Source: Brachionus koreanus
Lineage: Eukaryota > Rotifera > Eurotatoria > Ploima > Brachionidae
Assembly (NCBI GenBank): GCA_016987375.1
Contig: PJRA01000263.1
Span: 5,975,478 to 6,039,477, forward strand
Reading direction: 5' to 3'
Length of the DNA: 64,000 nt
The notes beneath the pieces were generated by a model, which was not told the DNA's origin, did not search any database, and saw only the letters and a program-made list of their open reading frames with translations. This document shows, one piece after another, positions 43,417-55,593 of the stretch (the first letter of the stretch is position 1; each line of letters starts with the position of its first letter). The position numbers and the translations under genes are program-made.

Positions 43417-43719
43417 CTTTATCCTATTTTAAATGAATTATCTGATTCCAGGTTTTTTCTCTTAAAAAAAACAGCAAGATTATTTACTGCTAATTATGAT
43501 TTTAGTAAGATATTTTTTTTCAAATTAAATTGTTAATTTAACCATTTATTTAAAAAAAAATATTTGAAAAACATTGTCTGAAATTTCTTTATTTTTTTAT
43601 TATGATAATAAATATATCTCTTTCAGATACATATAAAATTAACTTAATTAGATGCCTCAGATGATTGAATTTGACTAAAATTTCTACCATGACAAACACA
43701 CATAATTTTTTTCAAAAAT

Positions 43720-44560
43720 TTAGTTAATTGGGTCAACTGGTCTCGCATAATCCTCCTTAGTAACGAGATAAACCACTAAAGTTGCGTATACAACAATTGT
43801 AACGCCGAAAAAATTAATCAGGACTCCCTCGCTTGGAAGCTGAGAATATGCTCCACTAAAATAAATAACTAAGTTAGATTTTTTTCTATTAAAAACAAGA
43901 ATTGATTACTTTGGTAAAGAAAAAAAAGCTTTTTCTGTAATTCCCATCAGTGCTGCAGCAACACATAGAACAAATATTGCAAGGCCCCAAAATTTATGAT
44001 GTGGTAAATACAAACGTCTCAAACCATCACTTAATTTTGGGAAAAGAAATGATACAAAGCCGAAAACCCACTGCATTCCAAACAAAATGACAGCGGTAAG
44101 ACCGACCCAAGAGTGTAAGCTATACATATTCGGTATTGGCTTAGCTGGTTTGTTATGAGAATCAAACACTGCCTTTAAGGCCACTGTAGCAAACACAAAA
44201 ACTGCAACTTGAATTAATCCATGCAGTATTTTCACATAGAGTTTGGTAGTATTTCTGAAAGCCCTATAGACCAACATGGCTTAATTAAATACGATAAGTG
44301 ATCAAGATTTAAAAAGTAAAGTTTTAAATTTTACCATCTCCATAGAGAAAAATCATTCCTAGCGTCATAAATAGCGGATGGTAGTTGAATACTAGACCAA
44401 CATCCCATCCATAGCCACCTCGGTAATTACTGAGCCATGATCCAACCAAAATGACCATAATCAATCCTATTATTTGTGAGCCAATAATGCCAATTGTAAA
44501 ATAGGCAAGAGATGACCTCTCTGGAAAATTTCCTATCTCTTCATATTTTCCTTTACCCAT
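43720..44560 (-). CDS. Cytochrome b561 (transmembrane ascorbate/ferric reductase family), three exons
   Basis: Exons 44335-44560, 43910-44279 and 43720-43855 give 243 residues. CYB561 proteins have six helices and two haems and move electrons from ascorbate across a membrane, for monodehydroascorbate recycling or Fe3+ reduction. The four haem-ligand histidines are present with family spacing: FNYHPLFM (H61), KILHGL (H95), MYSLHSWVG (H131) and LPHHKFWG (H170). The loop AVFDSHNKP and the C-terminal LPSEGVLINFFGVTI...VTKEDYARP are also typical. I chose Met MGKGKYEE at 44560, just after an AG acceptor-like site (TTTTAGAACAATG); the frame upstream has no better start. Which CYB561 paralogue it is cannot be told. 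Confidence 0.93.
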
Positions 44561-47500
44561 TGTTCTAAAATTAATCAAAATTCTACAAAATAAGGAAAAA
44601 TTATTAGAATTTAAAATAATTTTATTAATATATAGACATTTTTTCAGGCATAATGAAATTTATTGATTTGCTAATCATAATAAGTCGTAAGACTAAAATA
44701 TTCAAGAACCTTTTATTTGAACCGAATTTTCCAGTATTCAAATTTAATGTATTTGAAATATTTAGACGTAATTAAGAATTTCAAGATTTTTCCATGAAAA
44801 AATTACTAGAAAATTTGATTGTTGTTTGAATGGTTTAAAAATTTTATGCTATTAAACTCAATAATTTATTATAAAATATGTCAAAATTCAAAGACTTTAA
44901 AATTGTCTATTAATTCAAAAAAAAAATAAAAATATTTAGCATCAAATTTTTTATATATTTTTTATTTTCAAATAAATTATCTGAGATGATATTTTAAATT
45001 TAGAATAGTTTTCAAAAACTAAAATGTTTAACTGATAAAATATTCGTAAAAATAAAACTTAAAAATGAGTTGAGGCAATATATTAAATAAGTCTTATGAT
45101 AAAACAACTGACTCAAAAGTTGAAAAATGTGACTTTAATGCATAACATTGATCTAGAAATTTTATTGCATAAGCTAAAAATTGTCTAACAAAAAAAATTA
45201 AAAAAAAAATTCTGAATCACTCATCTAGCCATTAAAGATGACACACCTTCAAATTCCATTAGAAATCTAATCCATTTCTATTTTAATTGTGCTCTCTACT
45301 CAACATTGAATTCTTTAAATATTTTTACAAAATATTATTCTAATTTTAAATTTTATAAAAAATTCTATTTTAATCTTTATTAACAACTAGGGCTCTTTAT
45401 TTAAAATAGGATAGAGAAATTTAATTTTAAAATGTTCTGGGTCTATTTATTTGAGCTTAATTATTTGATATTTTCTAAATACATCTAAGAAGCAAAGAAT
45501 AGACAAAAAACCAAAAAATCAAAAGATAAGTATTCAATTCATTTTTATATTATTTTTCATCTTTAAAAGCAGATACTTTTTTACTTGATTTTCATTTTTG
45601 ATAAAAGTTATGTACTTTGTTCCATATTTTCGGTAGGTTAATTTAAGACTTCCTAACACTTTTGGAAAAAAAATTTAAAAAAGATAAGTTAATTGTTCCA
45701 ATTTTTTGGTAAGGTTAACAGTAATTTTAACTTGATAGATACTAACACTATTTACAATATAATTTTTGTGTTTCAGTTTCAAGTAAACTAGTAGGTTTTC
45801 TCTTCAAGAGCTCAATATGTCCTATAAGATTTCTACACTTGGTATTGACATTATCCTACCAGTTTTGACTAGCTGGTGAATCAACTCATTTGCTGTCAAT
45901 AAAGTTAAAGTCAGTTAAGTAAGTTTAAACGCGGGTATTTCGGCCTAGTGGCATTTATGTATGAGACATGTTGGGCTCTTTTTATTTATAATTGTCTCTA
46001 TACTTGAAGATGTGCGGATACTAAATCGGTTGAACACTTTTTAGGGTGTTTGATACCCGGGGCCATAAGAGCGATTGGAACTGTTTTTAATTGCAATAAT
46101 TATCTCGTGAAGCTGCTTAGTCTCAAATTATTTACAAGTGGTTCTTTTTGGCCTCGGGTTTTACCATGTAAGTATTAGCGTTCATCGTCTGCTGTGCAAA
46201 GTCTTTTACAGCCAGATAATTTAACCAAAATGGATGCAATTTAAGACAATATATCAAATCAATAACAAATAAACATAAACAAATAAGAAAATTCAGTTGA
46301 CTTCAACAAGTTTTGATGCTTTTGGAATGAATTTGAAGCTTGGTCAAATTGAAAATTAATTCTATCGAAATATTTGTATCAAATAAATTTTATAAAATAA
46401 TTAACAAACATAATGTAATTAATGTAAAATTAGATTTAACTAAAAATAAAAAATTTGTTTACTTTAATTATTTTTATTTAAATTAATTTTGTTGCCATAA
46501 AGATCATTGATTTAAAGATTAAAGTATAAGAATAAATCAAGAGTTTTAAAATAAAATTTATGAAATATTTGTTTAACACTAAAGGTACCGCATTTAAATT
46601 TTTTCTTAAGCAACATAAGCAAATAATATTTGTTAAAAGGAGGCATTCAACAGAAAGGCTGATAAGAAAAAAGATATACACGCGTAAGTCTCATAATTTC
46701 TCATCTTCTTTGACAAATTGACATATTCTTTTTTAAATCTTTCTGTGATATTTATAAGATTTGAGATTTGTTTACATTTTTTTATAATGTTTCCAACTGT
46801 TGATTGATTATAATTTCAGAATATTATAAAACAATTGAACAAGACATCTTCTCGTCGATCATTTGACGCTAGAACAACGAGTCATTTGATATACTGAGTC
46901 CATACCATTTTTTCTTTTCCAAAATCTTAATTTTAATCATAATTTACTGTGTGGACCGTGATGCTTAAGGTCTAAATGGCTTTGATACAGTTAATTTTCT
47001 CATTCAGCTCAGAGTAATTAGATAAATGTTAAAAATGATTTTAATTGTTTAAAGATTCACATGTATAATTTTTAAGAAAAATTTCTCAGAAAAATAAGAT
47101 ACAAAGGCTTGTTTTTCATCGAGTATTTTTTAAGAGTACCGAAAATCAGATCATAATTGATTGTTTTCAAAAAGTTTTTTGAAAAAAAGAATCAAAAAAT
47201 TTCAATAAATATATGTATATAGATTAGATTAGATTTTATTTGAACTATAATTGTTAAATGGATTTTAATCTAAATAAAAATAAATAAACAACAGGCTCTT
47301 TGTGATTTGATTTTAAAAATTAAATATTTATTTATAAAATTATCTTGATATTTATTTTGGTACACAAGGATTTTATTCATTAAAAAAATTATATTCTACT
47401 TATGATCCTTGAAAATTTTAAAACATTCTCACATTTGTTTTGTTAGGAAAAAACACCATGGTTACAATATTTTCTTTAGAGCTCAAATTGATATGATTGC

Positions 47501-47576
47501 ATAATCAGTAGACATTAAATGTTCAAAAATAACATTAAAAGCAAAAATTAGTTTAAAACTTTTTATTTTCCTGAAA
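44561..47576. other. 3-kb intergenic stretch
   Basis: No convincing exon. Between about 45780 and 46240 the DNA is less AT-rich (for example GGTATTTCGGCCTAGTGGC, CCCGGGGCC) and may be an old insertion, but neither strand gives a recognisable product. Confidence 0.4.
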
Positions 47577-50353
47577 ATGTATTACGATCTGAATGAATTT
47601 GAAGATCCAAAATTGATAGATTTTTTTTTGAGTAACCTAAAGTCTGAGCCTCGTACTTATTTCGAAGAATATAATGACCAAAAAGTTACACGAAAATTTT
47701 TCTATCACTCTCATGGCAAAGTGAATTTATTGAAGCCACCCTGTAGAGGAAATGAAAAGAATGTTAGCCGAAACGGAATACCAAAAATGCACATATTTGG
47801 AAATGCTGTAAGAAAATATTTTGCATAAATTCATGAAATTTTATACAAATTCTTTAGAAAGATGCAATATTTTTATGATTCTTATCTAACATAGATGTTA
47901 CTTAAAAAAATTATTAATAAATTGGTAATTTTTCCAATTAATTAGTCTTGTAAAAATAATTTGAAATTAAATTTTAGGTTTTTTTTTGTTTTGATGCAAT
48001 AACCTCTGTGCTAGATTTAAGCCATATTTTAAAAGATAAACAAAGATAAGGTTGAATAAGATAAAGGCACCCTCCCCAATAATATAATCTAACATTGTTC
48101 AAAATATATATTGGAACAAGATTTTTTATCTAGATTATTTTCTCTTTTAATAATAAAGCTTTTTAAAGTTGAAATTTCTTAATAAAGGTTTCGATTCCTA
48201 AACATATTCATGCTTCTTATTGTGATCCTATTCATCCGAAACACTATGAAAAAGATGGAACAATCAAACATCCACTAGAAGAAAATATTTTGGTAAAATT
48301 AAAATAAATTTAGAATCATTTTGAAAAAGCAAAATATTCAGTTTTATCAAGGGCAAAAAGTTATCGCAAGATGGGATATTTTTGGAGTTTATTTTTCAGG
48401 CAATTATGAATAATTATTTTAATTAAAACATATTTTTTCAACTTAATTTTTAGGCTCCATAGAAGATATAATAAACATTAATTTTGCTGATGTAAAACTC
48501 GATTCAGGACATAGACTATTTGATGTGCCTTTTTCAAATATTATTGCGTTTAAAAGGAGAAAAATTAAGGTATTGAGCTTTAAGATTTAATTTCTTGAAT
48601 TTTTAAAAATTAAGATCGGAGATTATGTGATGGCAAATATTTTAAATGAATTTGATAAAGACTGCTGGGTTCCAGGAATAGTCAAAAACATCGATTACAA
48701 AACAGAACCGATCAGCTATCATATAGTCTATTATAACGGGGAAGAAGGCCTTAACATTTATATTCAATTGATCAAAATAAACAAATCGTTGTATCTGATG
48801 TCTAAGGACTATATTTTGAATTTATTATTAAACAAAGAGAAGTAAATTAAAGTTAATAGATTTGAAAAAAAAAATGTTTAAGACTGTTTTTTTAGATCTG
48901 AAGATTATAGTAAGTGCTTGAAGTTTTGGGTCTCATCTTATATATATTTAAAAACAAATTTTCAAGTTATAAAATATCATTTTGAGAACTATTGATCGAT
49001 AAATTAGATTTTTAAAATTTTTTTTTCTCAGAAAACTTTATTTTGAAGACTCTTTTATTAAAGCATAATCATTAATAGTCATAAATCATAAGTTTAAATT
49101 TTAAATCTAGAAAATTTTAAAACATGCAAATTTTATTTTTGTTTTTTTTCTTCATTTAAATTATCAAATTCTTTACTAGTGGCAATTTGTTAAGTAATTT
49201 TGATAATTAAGGTAAGTTGCAAAATGATTTTTTTATTAATTGCATAATAAAAATTGAAAGAAAATAGGAAAACTTTTCACAATTAAGGGAAGCTTGACTT
49301 TTTTCTTGAAAGATTTTATTAATTTTTTACAAAGCTGAATTGAATGAAAATGCAGAACTTTTTATATTCAGCAGAGAATATCTTGAACTAAAAAAGAAAT
49401 ACAATCCACTATTGCAACCATCATCAAGTTATAATTCTGTTATTTTGCCACAAACAGATAAGCTTATTAGTTTGAGAAAAAGTTTACCTAGCCTAAAAAA
49501 TTCTGAACAAGTTCTTGCCAAATGGCCTGATGACTGCTGGTATTACCCAAGTATTGTAAAGGATTATGTTGGAGACTACAAATACAAAATTGAAAATAAT
49601 TTACGCGCTGTGAAATTAATATTTAGAGAAGATTTAATCAAAATGTCTAATTTATCAAAAGAATTTAAGGTAAATTTAAATTCTTTTGTAACTCTTGTAT
49701 GCTTTTAGTGAATATTTTTTTTTAAATATTTACCTTTAAAGGTAGGTGATACTGTTTTGGCAGAGCATCCAAAATTTAGATTTTCTTATGCACCTGGAGA
49801 AATAAGACGTTTAGATCATCGACAACACAAATATATAGTCAGATTTTATGATTTTTCAGAGTGCCTGATTGAGGGAAAGAACTTGTACAAGATTAATAAA
49901 GAAAAATTTGAAATCGACGTTGATTCCATTATTAAGTTAGAGAGAAGTTGGATTGGTCATGATGTCATAAGTTACAATCATTTTACAAATAGATACGAAT
50001 GGGGTATTATTAGAAGTAGGATTTTAAATAGCCGCCAATTTGAAATCGAATGGTCAGATCGTCGATGTTCTATTCATTGTGCCTATTTTTTATTCATTTC
50101 TAAAAATAAAAACTATGATGATTTTTTCAAAAAATTTGCTGAATTCAATGAATTGAATTCGGTTGATAGCAAATGGCAGTCAGTTGATATGGAAAATTCT
50201 GATATTTATAAAACTGAAATAACTCGGCTGAAAAATAAAAACTATAACAATTTAACAAGAACCAAAAGCAATTTTAAAATTGACAAAAACCGTGAGACAC
50301 CAATAATTGACGCTGCTGTACAGGAAGATTTAAGCTATTTGGACTCGAAATAA
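47577..50353 (+). CDS. Multi-Tudor-like (DUF4537-type) protein, eight exons
   Basis: Exons 47577-47807, 48188-48292, 48342-48399, 48454-48569, 48615-48841, 48896-48909, 49335-49669 and 49742-50353 sum to 1698 nt (565 residues). The N-terminal part has no known domain. From about residue 114 come at least four repeats, each beginning with a Tudor-like strand: GQKVIARWDIFGVYFSG, IGDYVMANILNEFDKDCWVP, SEQVLAKWPDDCWYYPSIV and VGDTVLAEHPKFRFSYAPGE. Each is followed by a strand-rich partner (for example YIVRFYDFSE). Repeated V.A.W...WY.G patterns occur in DUF4537 proteins such as C11orf16 and VWA3B. The intron after exon 3 uses a GC donor (CAG/GCAATT), and exon 6 is only 14 nt. The C-terminal 80 residues are polar. 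Confidence 0.75.
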
Positions 50354-51212
50354 TTGAATTTTTTTTATCTTAGCTTTTCAAAAAATTAATCAAAATGCCT
50401 TTAATTTATCAATTAAAAGTTTAGTAATAAATATTTTTGAAAAATTAAATTTAAAATTTCAGTTTTATTTTTGTATTAAATGGTAAAAAAATAATGGTTA
50501 AAATTTTTAAACAATTTCTTTTATTTTTAAAATTTGAGTTCATACTTTATGATTTTAATCGTTGATAAAATTAAACTAAATATAGAAAATAATCATCTGC
50601 TTACTAAGCTATTTCTAAAGATAAAAGTGATAAGAAAACTTTTGTGCAGACATTCAAGCTCTCATTTATCGTTTGTAAGACATTTAATAAAAAAATCTAA
50701 TACAGCTGGATTGAAATTAAAAATTTTTAAACTCATTTTTTGATCAAGGAATATTGAAAGAAAAATTTCAGAATATTATTTTGCCTTTAATAAAAAAACA
50801 ATAAATAAAGATTCTTTCAAAAATGAAAAATATGAAGATTAATAATTTTTGAGAATATTATATATTTGAGCAAATTTCATTATATATATTTTATAATGGT
50901 CTCAGTAAATGGACTCTTTAATATAAATATCTAACCAAAAAAAGACATTTTTTTTCTGCATAAATAGTTGAAATTTTGAAATAAATCTCTTTTTTAAAAT
51001 TTAATCCTAATTATGGCAATTAATTATTTAAATGACCAGTCAAAATTTTAAACATTGACTATTTGACCTTATAGTTTAAGACAAAATAAAGAATTCATTT
51101 AGTTAAAATATTCTTATAATTTTGATAGAGAAGTCATACATTAAAATGTTAATTTAACAAACACAAATTTCGATTTCAGAGAGAAAAAAAGTTGGATAGT
51201 TAGTGTTCCATA
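50354..51212. other. Intergenic spacer
   Basis: No supported feature. A pyrimidine/AG (TTTCAGAGAG) acceptor-like site occurs 35 nt before the next ATG. Confidence 0.4.
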
Positions 51213-52157
51213 ATGGAAACACCAACGAATGACCGTTCGAGACCTCGTTTGTCATCTTCTCAAAAAAAATCTAGATGCAGTTTAGACAATTCAGCTTCTA
51301 AACTTGTAAAAACTCTCATTCAAAGAGAAAAAATTCGCAAACTCAATCACTATAAATCGGCCAAGAGCAAAAGGGCTGAAATTTTAGTCAAAAATAGGCA
51401 TATTGATAGTGTGGAAAATGTTGAACTTGAAGAAAAGATAGAAATCGACCAAGCTGGAGATGAAAACGAAGTTCAAACTGAACAGAAGCTTGAAAACAAA
51501 ATGAAGAATTGTCAAAATCTAATAGTTGATTCAAAATCAGGATTTTTTCATGATAATAAGCAGTCTGGATTAAGCAACACCCAAGGCATTAGTTCAAAAC
51601 TAAGCTCCAATATCATTAAGCGTATTAATAGTCTTAAAAACTCAATTAAAAATATTGTGAATACAAATGATACAAAGGCTTTGAAGCCACTAAATCTAAA
51701 TTCAAAACCAAATAGCGTTGAGAACTGTCCTACGGCTCAAAAGAAGATTCGACGATCAATATCAGTCGGAGGGTTAAGTTCTTGTCAAGTAAACAAACCA
51801 AGCCAATTAATGAGACCACTAAAAAAACAAGAAAGCACTAGTTCAGTTCAGTTTAACCGGCCAATGACATCATCATTAACCAGTTCTAAAAAATCATCTA
51901 TTTCCTCCTCATCGTCTCTTCTAAGCTTTCGTTCACATCATAATTCCTCGTCCAGTCTGTCAAATAAACCAGTCTTCAAAGTATCAACAAAAATTCAATA
52001 TAACGATTCGCACCTTTATCGACATGTATTTTTCTCATTCGATTTTTGAAAAAAAAAAAATTATAATTTTAATTTTAAGGATATTCCAATTGACAAAAAT
52101 CAAAAACTCATAACAAATAGGAAAATTGCTAAAATAAGCAATGAAATGAAAAAATGA
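51213..52157 (+). CDS. Ser/Lys-rich basic protein of unknown function, two exons
   Basis: Exon 51213-52025 joined to 52080-52157 through a 54-nt GT-AG intron gives 296 residues. Retention of the intron would add only six residues before a stop. The N-terminus is a basic helix-like segment (KLVKTLIQREKIRKLNHYKS), followed by a Glu/Lys-rich stretch and a low-complexity serine tract ([20 protein letters not shown]). The tail ends KIAKISNEMKK. Basic/Ser-rich composition without membrane or catalytic motifs would suit a cytoskeletal or nuclear protein, but nothing identifies it. Confidence 0.6.
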
Positions 52158-54145
52158 TAAGTGATTGTATGAGAAAATAATTCATTTAAAGCATAATTAA
52201 GAAATAATCTTTAATTTGCAGATTTAGTTATTAAAAAAATAATATTAAGATTTTTAAATTTTTGTAAGAAAAAAAAATCTAAAAAAAAAATATTAATTAA
52301 TTTTTCTTTGATTAAATGTTAAATTCAATAAATTCAAATTTTTATTAAATTTTTTAGAAAAAAAAAAAGCAAATTTTTAATTTTAGAATTTAGGGTGTGT
52401 TCAAATTTTTATTGGAATAGCTATTTAAATAAGAGATAAAAATTGATAATAAAAATAAACTTGGTTTTTGTTTACATAAATAGAATCAATTGAATTAGTA
52501 TGAGTTTCTTTAACCAAGTTTATAGAAATAAAAATTTTAAATTTAAAAAAAAATGCTTGACAAATTTAAAAGATTTAAAAATGAAATGGTTCTACTAATA
52601 AATTTTGCTCATCGAAAAATAAATCTCTAAATATATTCAGTTTTTTTCTCAGATGCGTAAATTATTTTGCTGATGATTAAAATGATAAATTTTTTGCAAA
52701 ATTTTTATTTTTAAAATGAATTAAATAATCAATAGAAGCCAGTATTATAATTAATTTAGAAGAAAATAAATGAATCATAATTTAAATTACCAAATTAGCG
52801 CCCAGACGACAAGCAAATAATACAATGAGTCCTTAGTTTAAAAAATAAGTCTAAATTTTTTTAATTTCAAAATTCTTGCCAGACAACTATCAAATAAATT
52901 ATCAAAATTTGCTAATTTTTTGAGGGTGGGTTTATAAAAACCTAAAATTATAAGTACACCCTATTTATATTTTCCTAAATAATCTAGAGTAAAATAGTAA
53001 ATAAATTTTGCGTAATTCATTCAAACAAATATGTCTTTAATGTTTTTGTCGAAGACTTAGTGCTCAAGCGCACCTTAAAATTTTTGAATTAAACTGCGAA
53101 AAATTTCTCCTAATTGAGTGATGTAATCAAATATATAGTTGTAAAATCAATCACACCCGATTATTTTAAACAATAAACAAAAGTTCATGAGTTATACTAT
53201 TTAGTTTTCTAAATGATGAGGTTCCAAATCTTGAATTCGCAATATTGCTTAATAAATGTTTACTATATAATTTTTAATCAAAAACAAGTGAGTGCTTTTA
53301 AAAAAAAAGGGCGTGTGTCACTCAAAGAAATTTTTTGGGTATAAATACCTGCTCTAATATTAAGTTAATAAATATAAGCTATCATTCAATTTTGAATTTA
53401 CCAAGCTTTGTTCTTGGCAAGCATTTTTTTTTTGTTTTGACCAATATAAGCTTTTTTATCTACTTCTTTTTTTATGCTAAAGTATATCATTAAATTTATC
53501 TAAGCATTTTAATGCATGATTTAAATTTAAGACACTTCCCTGGGCTATGAATTTAAATGACATGTAAGTGATTTTTTATTCAATTAGCTGAAAAGTAATT
53601 TGATAACATCACCTTTTAATATCTGTTTTTTTTTTCATTTTAAGAAGCCGATTTAAGTATTTAAATATAAAAACAAACTAATTATGATTGCTTAGTTAAC
53701 TTTACAGTTAAATCCAATTGTTTAATCAAAGCTTTATTTGGCTTCGTTTCAAAAAACAAGTAAAGCTAGAGAAAAAACTAAACACTATTGTTTCATATCG
53801 AAACAAATAACTTTTTGATTTTTATCATGTTTTTTTCACATTTTAATTTTTTCACTTATGTATCACTCTTGAGACCCCCTCCTCCTCCTCCTCTCGGAGG
53901 GGGGTGGGAATTAGCTTCGTTTACTTTATATTTATAAACGATTTCATCATCTTATTTCATCATTTTTTTATTTCGATTGCATCAGTCAAAAATACTAAGA
54001 AAACAATACTCATTCGAGACCCCACTCTCAAACCCCTCTTTTCTCACTTGATTAAAAATACTATTTTCAAACTATAAATAAGACTTAGAAAACTTTTTAT
54101 TTTTAAATATTTTTAAAATTATTTAGAAATACCTTTTTTGAAACA
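52158..54145. other. Intergenic stretch with a GC-rich mirror/hairpin tract
   Basis: No exon. At 53874-53908, a polypyrimidine tract CCCCCTCCTCCTCCTCCTC is followed at once by GGAGGGGGGTGGG. A further C-rich run lies at 54018-54040. These stand out in this AT-rich genome just upstream of the cytochrome b5 gene and may be promoter elements. Confidence 0.45.
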
Positions 54146-54469
54146 ATGGATTTTTTGAGAAGATTTACCCGTCAAATATCATTTAAAAATGGCCTTTCAG
54201 TCCATGACGAAAAGCTGCCTCAATACCGTCTAAAAGATGTAGCTTCCCACTGTACTATTGAATCATGTTGGATGGTCATAAGAGACAAAGTCTATGACTT
54301 TACTGAGTTTATTGAATATCATCCAGGTGGCTATGAGTTAATGCTAGAGTATGCCGGCGCTGATGCTACTACAGCTTTCGATGAAAAACCTCACACAATC
54401 GAGGCCAATGCGATGCTCGATAAATACTTAATCGGTGTTCTAGTCAAAGAAGATCGAATGATAAGTTAG
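54146..54469 (+). CDS. Cytochrome b5 domain protein
   Basis: 107 residues from the ATG at 54146 to a TAG at 54467-54469. The cytochrome b5 fold is clear: YRLKDVASHCTIESCWMVI, the haem motif FIEYHPGGYELM (axial His59) and a second axial His at position 83 (FDEKPHTIEA), ending LDKYLIGVL. It carries electrons to reductases, desaturases or hydroxylases. There is no membrane anchor in this frame. Just beyond the stop, an acceptor-like CTCAG at 54489-54493 opens another frame to 54651 (RYSGGQYADLPIEMAMNVDT...) with coding character. A second exon joined from a donor such as GTGTTC near 54440 could replace the last residues, so the C-terminus is uncertain. Confidence 0.88.
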   Translation: MDFLRRFTRQISFKNGLSVHDEKLPQYRLKDVASHCTIESCWMVIRDKVYDFTEFIEYHPGGYELMLEYAGADATTAFDEKPHTIEANAMLDKYLIGVLVKEDRMIS

Positions 54470-54651
54470 TCTCCCTTTAGTTCAGTTTCTCAGCACGCTA
54501 CTCAGGTGGTCAATATGCAGACTTACCAATTGAAATGGCAATGAATGTTGATACCTCAATCAGGGATCGAGATTATTCTGAACTAGAGACTTGTACATAT
54601 AAAAAAATTTGTGCATCATTGTATGAATTTTTATTAGTAATTTTTATTTAA

Positions 54652-55416
54652 AAAAAATCAATTTTTTTCGCAAAGTTTTTTTTTTTTAATTTTTTTTGTG
54701 CAAATATTTTTAATTCAGCCAAACGAAAAAAAAATTAATAAATAAAGTTTTATTTTAAAATTATCTTTTAATTTTTAAAAATAATTTGAAAAAAATTAAA
54801 ATTGAGTTTAGATTTTTTTAAATGTGTAATTTAGTTGAAAAAAATCTTAATAAAATTTTAGATTACAATTATGGTTGTTTTATTGAAAGAATTAGTAAAA
54901 CAAGTGTACAAATAACAATTAATAAAGGAATGATGTCTTAAATTTAAATATATTTTGAGACTAAATTTTGAAAAAAATTTACTTGTAAAAAGCATGTTAT
55001 AAATATATTATAAATCATGAAAAAAAAATGTTTTTAAAATTCGTTACGAAGTAATTGTTGATTATTAGAATTTGTGTCTGTATAACTGACGTCGTTTAAA
55101 AAAAAATGCTATCTAGATATATTCATCATGCTGAATAGACAAAATTCTAAGTTAAAATTAAAATAAAATGCTTAAGACATGTATTTAAAAAAAAGCATGA
55201 AGAAAATATTTTTAAAAATTAAAAACAATACATTAGCACTAGAAATCTCTTAGAAATATAATTGTGAACTTAAAAACTGGCTTAAGAAATAATATATATT
55301 ATTTAGTTTAAATTTACCCCAATTTAATTATTTTGAGAGGAGGCATCTTTTTTTAATTTTTATTATAATTTATTTAAGTTGAAAAGAAAACACTTGAACA
55401 ATTTCGAAAAAAAATT
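54652..55416. other. AT-rich spacer before the U4 pair
   Basis: No feature seen except homopolymers. Confidence 0.4.
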
Positions 55417-55448
55417 TATAAATATTGGCAAAATATTAGAGAAAAATC
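55417..55448 (+). promoter_or_regulatory. Conserved proximal element of U4 copy 1 (snRNA PSE-like)
   Basis: About 32 bp immediately upstream of the U4 start (TATAAATATTGGCAAAATAT...GAAAAATC) are retained, with two or three changes, upstream of the inverted second U4 gene, while further flanks diverge. That makes it the likely promoter (PSE or equivalent). Confidence 0.5.
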
Positions 55449-55593
55449 AGCTTTGCGCAGTGGCGATAACGTAATCAGTGAGGTTCTACCGAGATGCGTT
55501 TATTGCTAATTGAAAACTTTTACCAATACCCCGCGAAGACGACGTGAAACACCGTCGGCTTACGCAATTTATGTGAGCCTTAACGGGCCTATT
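55449..55593 (+). ncRNA. RNU4: U4 spliceosomal snRNA, copy 1
   Basis: U4 pairs with U6 in the tri-snRNP and keeps it inactive until spliceosome activation. The sequence begins AGCTTTGCGCAGTGGC (stem II with U6), followed by the kink-turn 5' stem-loop (CAGTGAGG...CCGAGA). TTGCTAATTGAAAACTTTT comes next, then CAATACCCCGC, a central stem (GACGACGTG...CCGTCGGC) and a single-stranded Sm-like site AATTTATG at about 55567-55574. The Sm site is AATTTATG rather than a pure U run. The 3' end is put at about 55590, by the conserved block GGGCCTATT. The downstream segment TATAAAAATA(C/T)TCAATGAAAATTTT is shared with copy 2 and could be the 3' box. Confidence 0.95.

Noticed and set aside
43342..43536. Plus-strand frame overlapping the start of the ankyrin gene
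   Set aside because: Antisense to exon 1 of a well-supported gene.
47577..47828. Stand-alone 83-residue protein
   Set aside because: A consensus donor at 47807/47808 and matching phase make it exon 1 of the Tudor-like gene.
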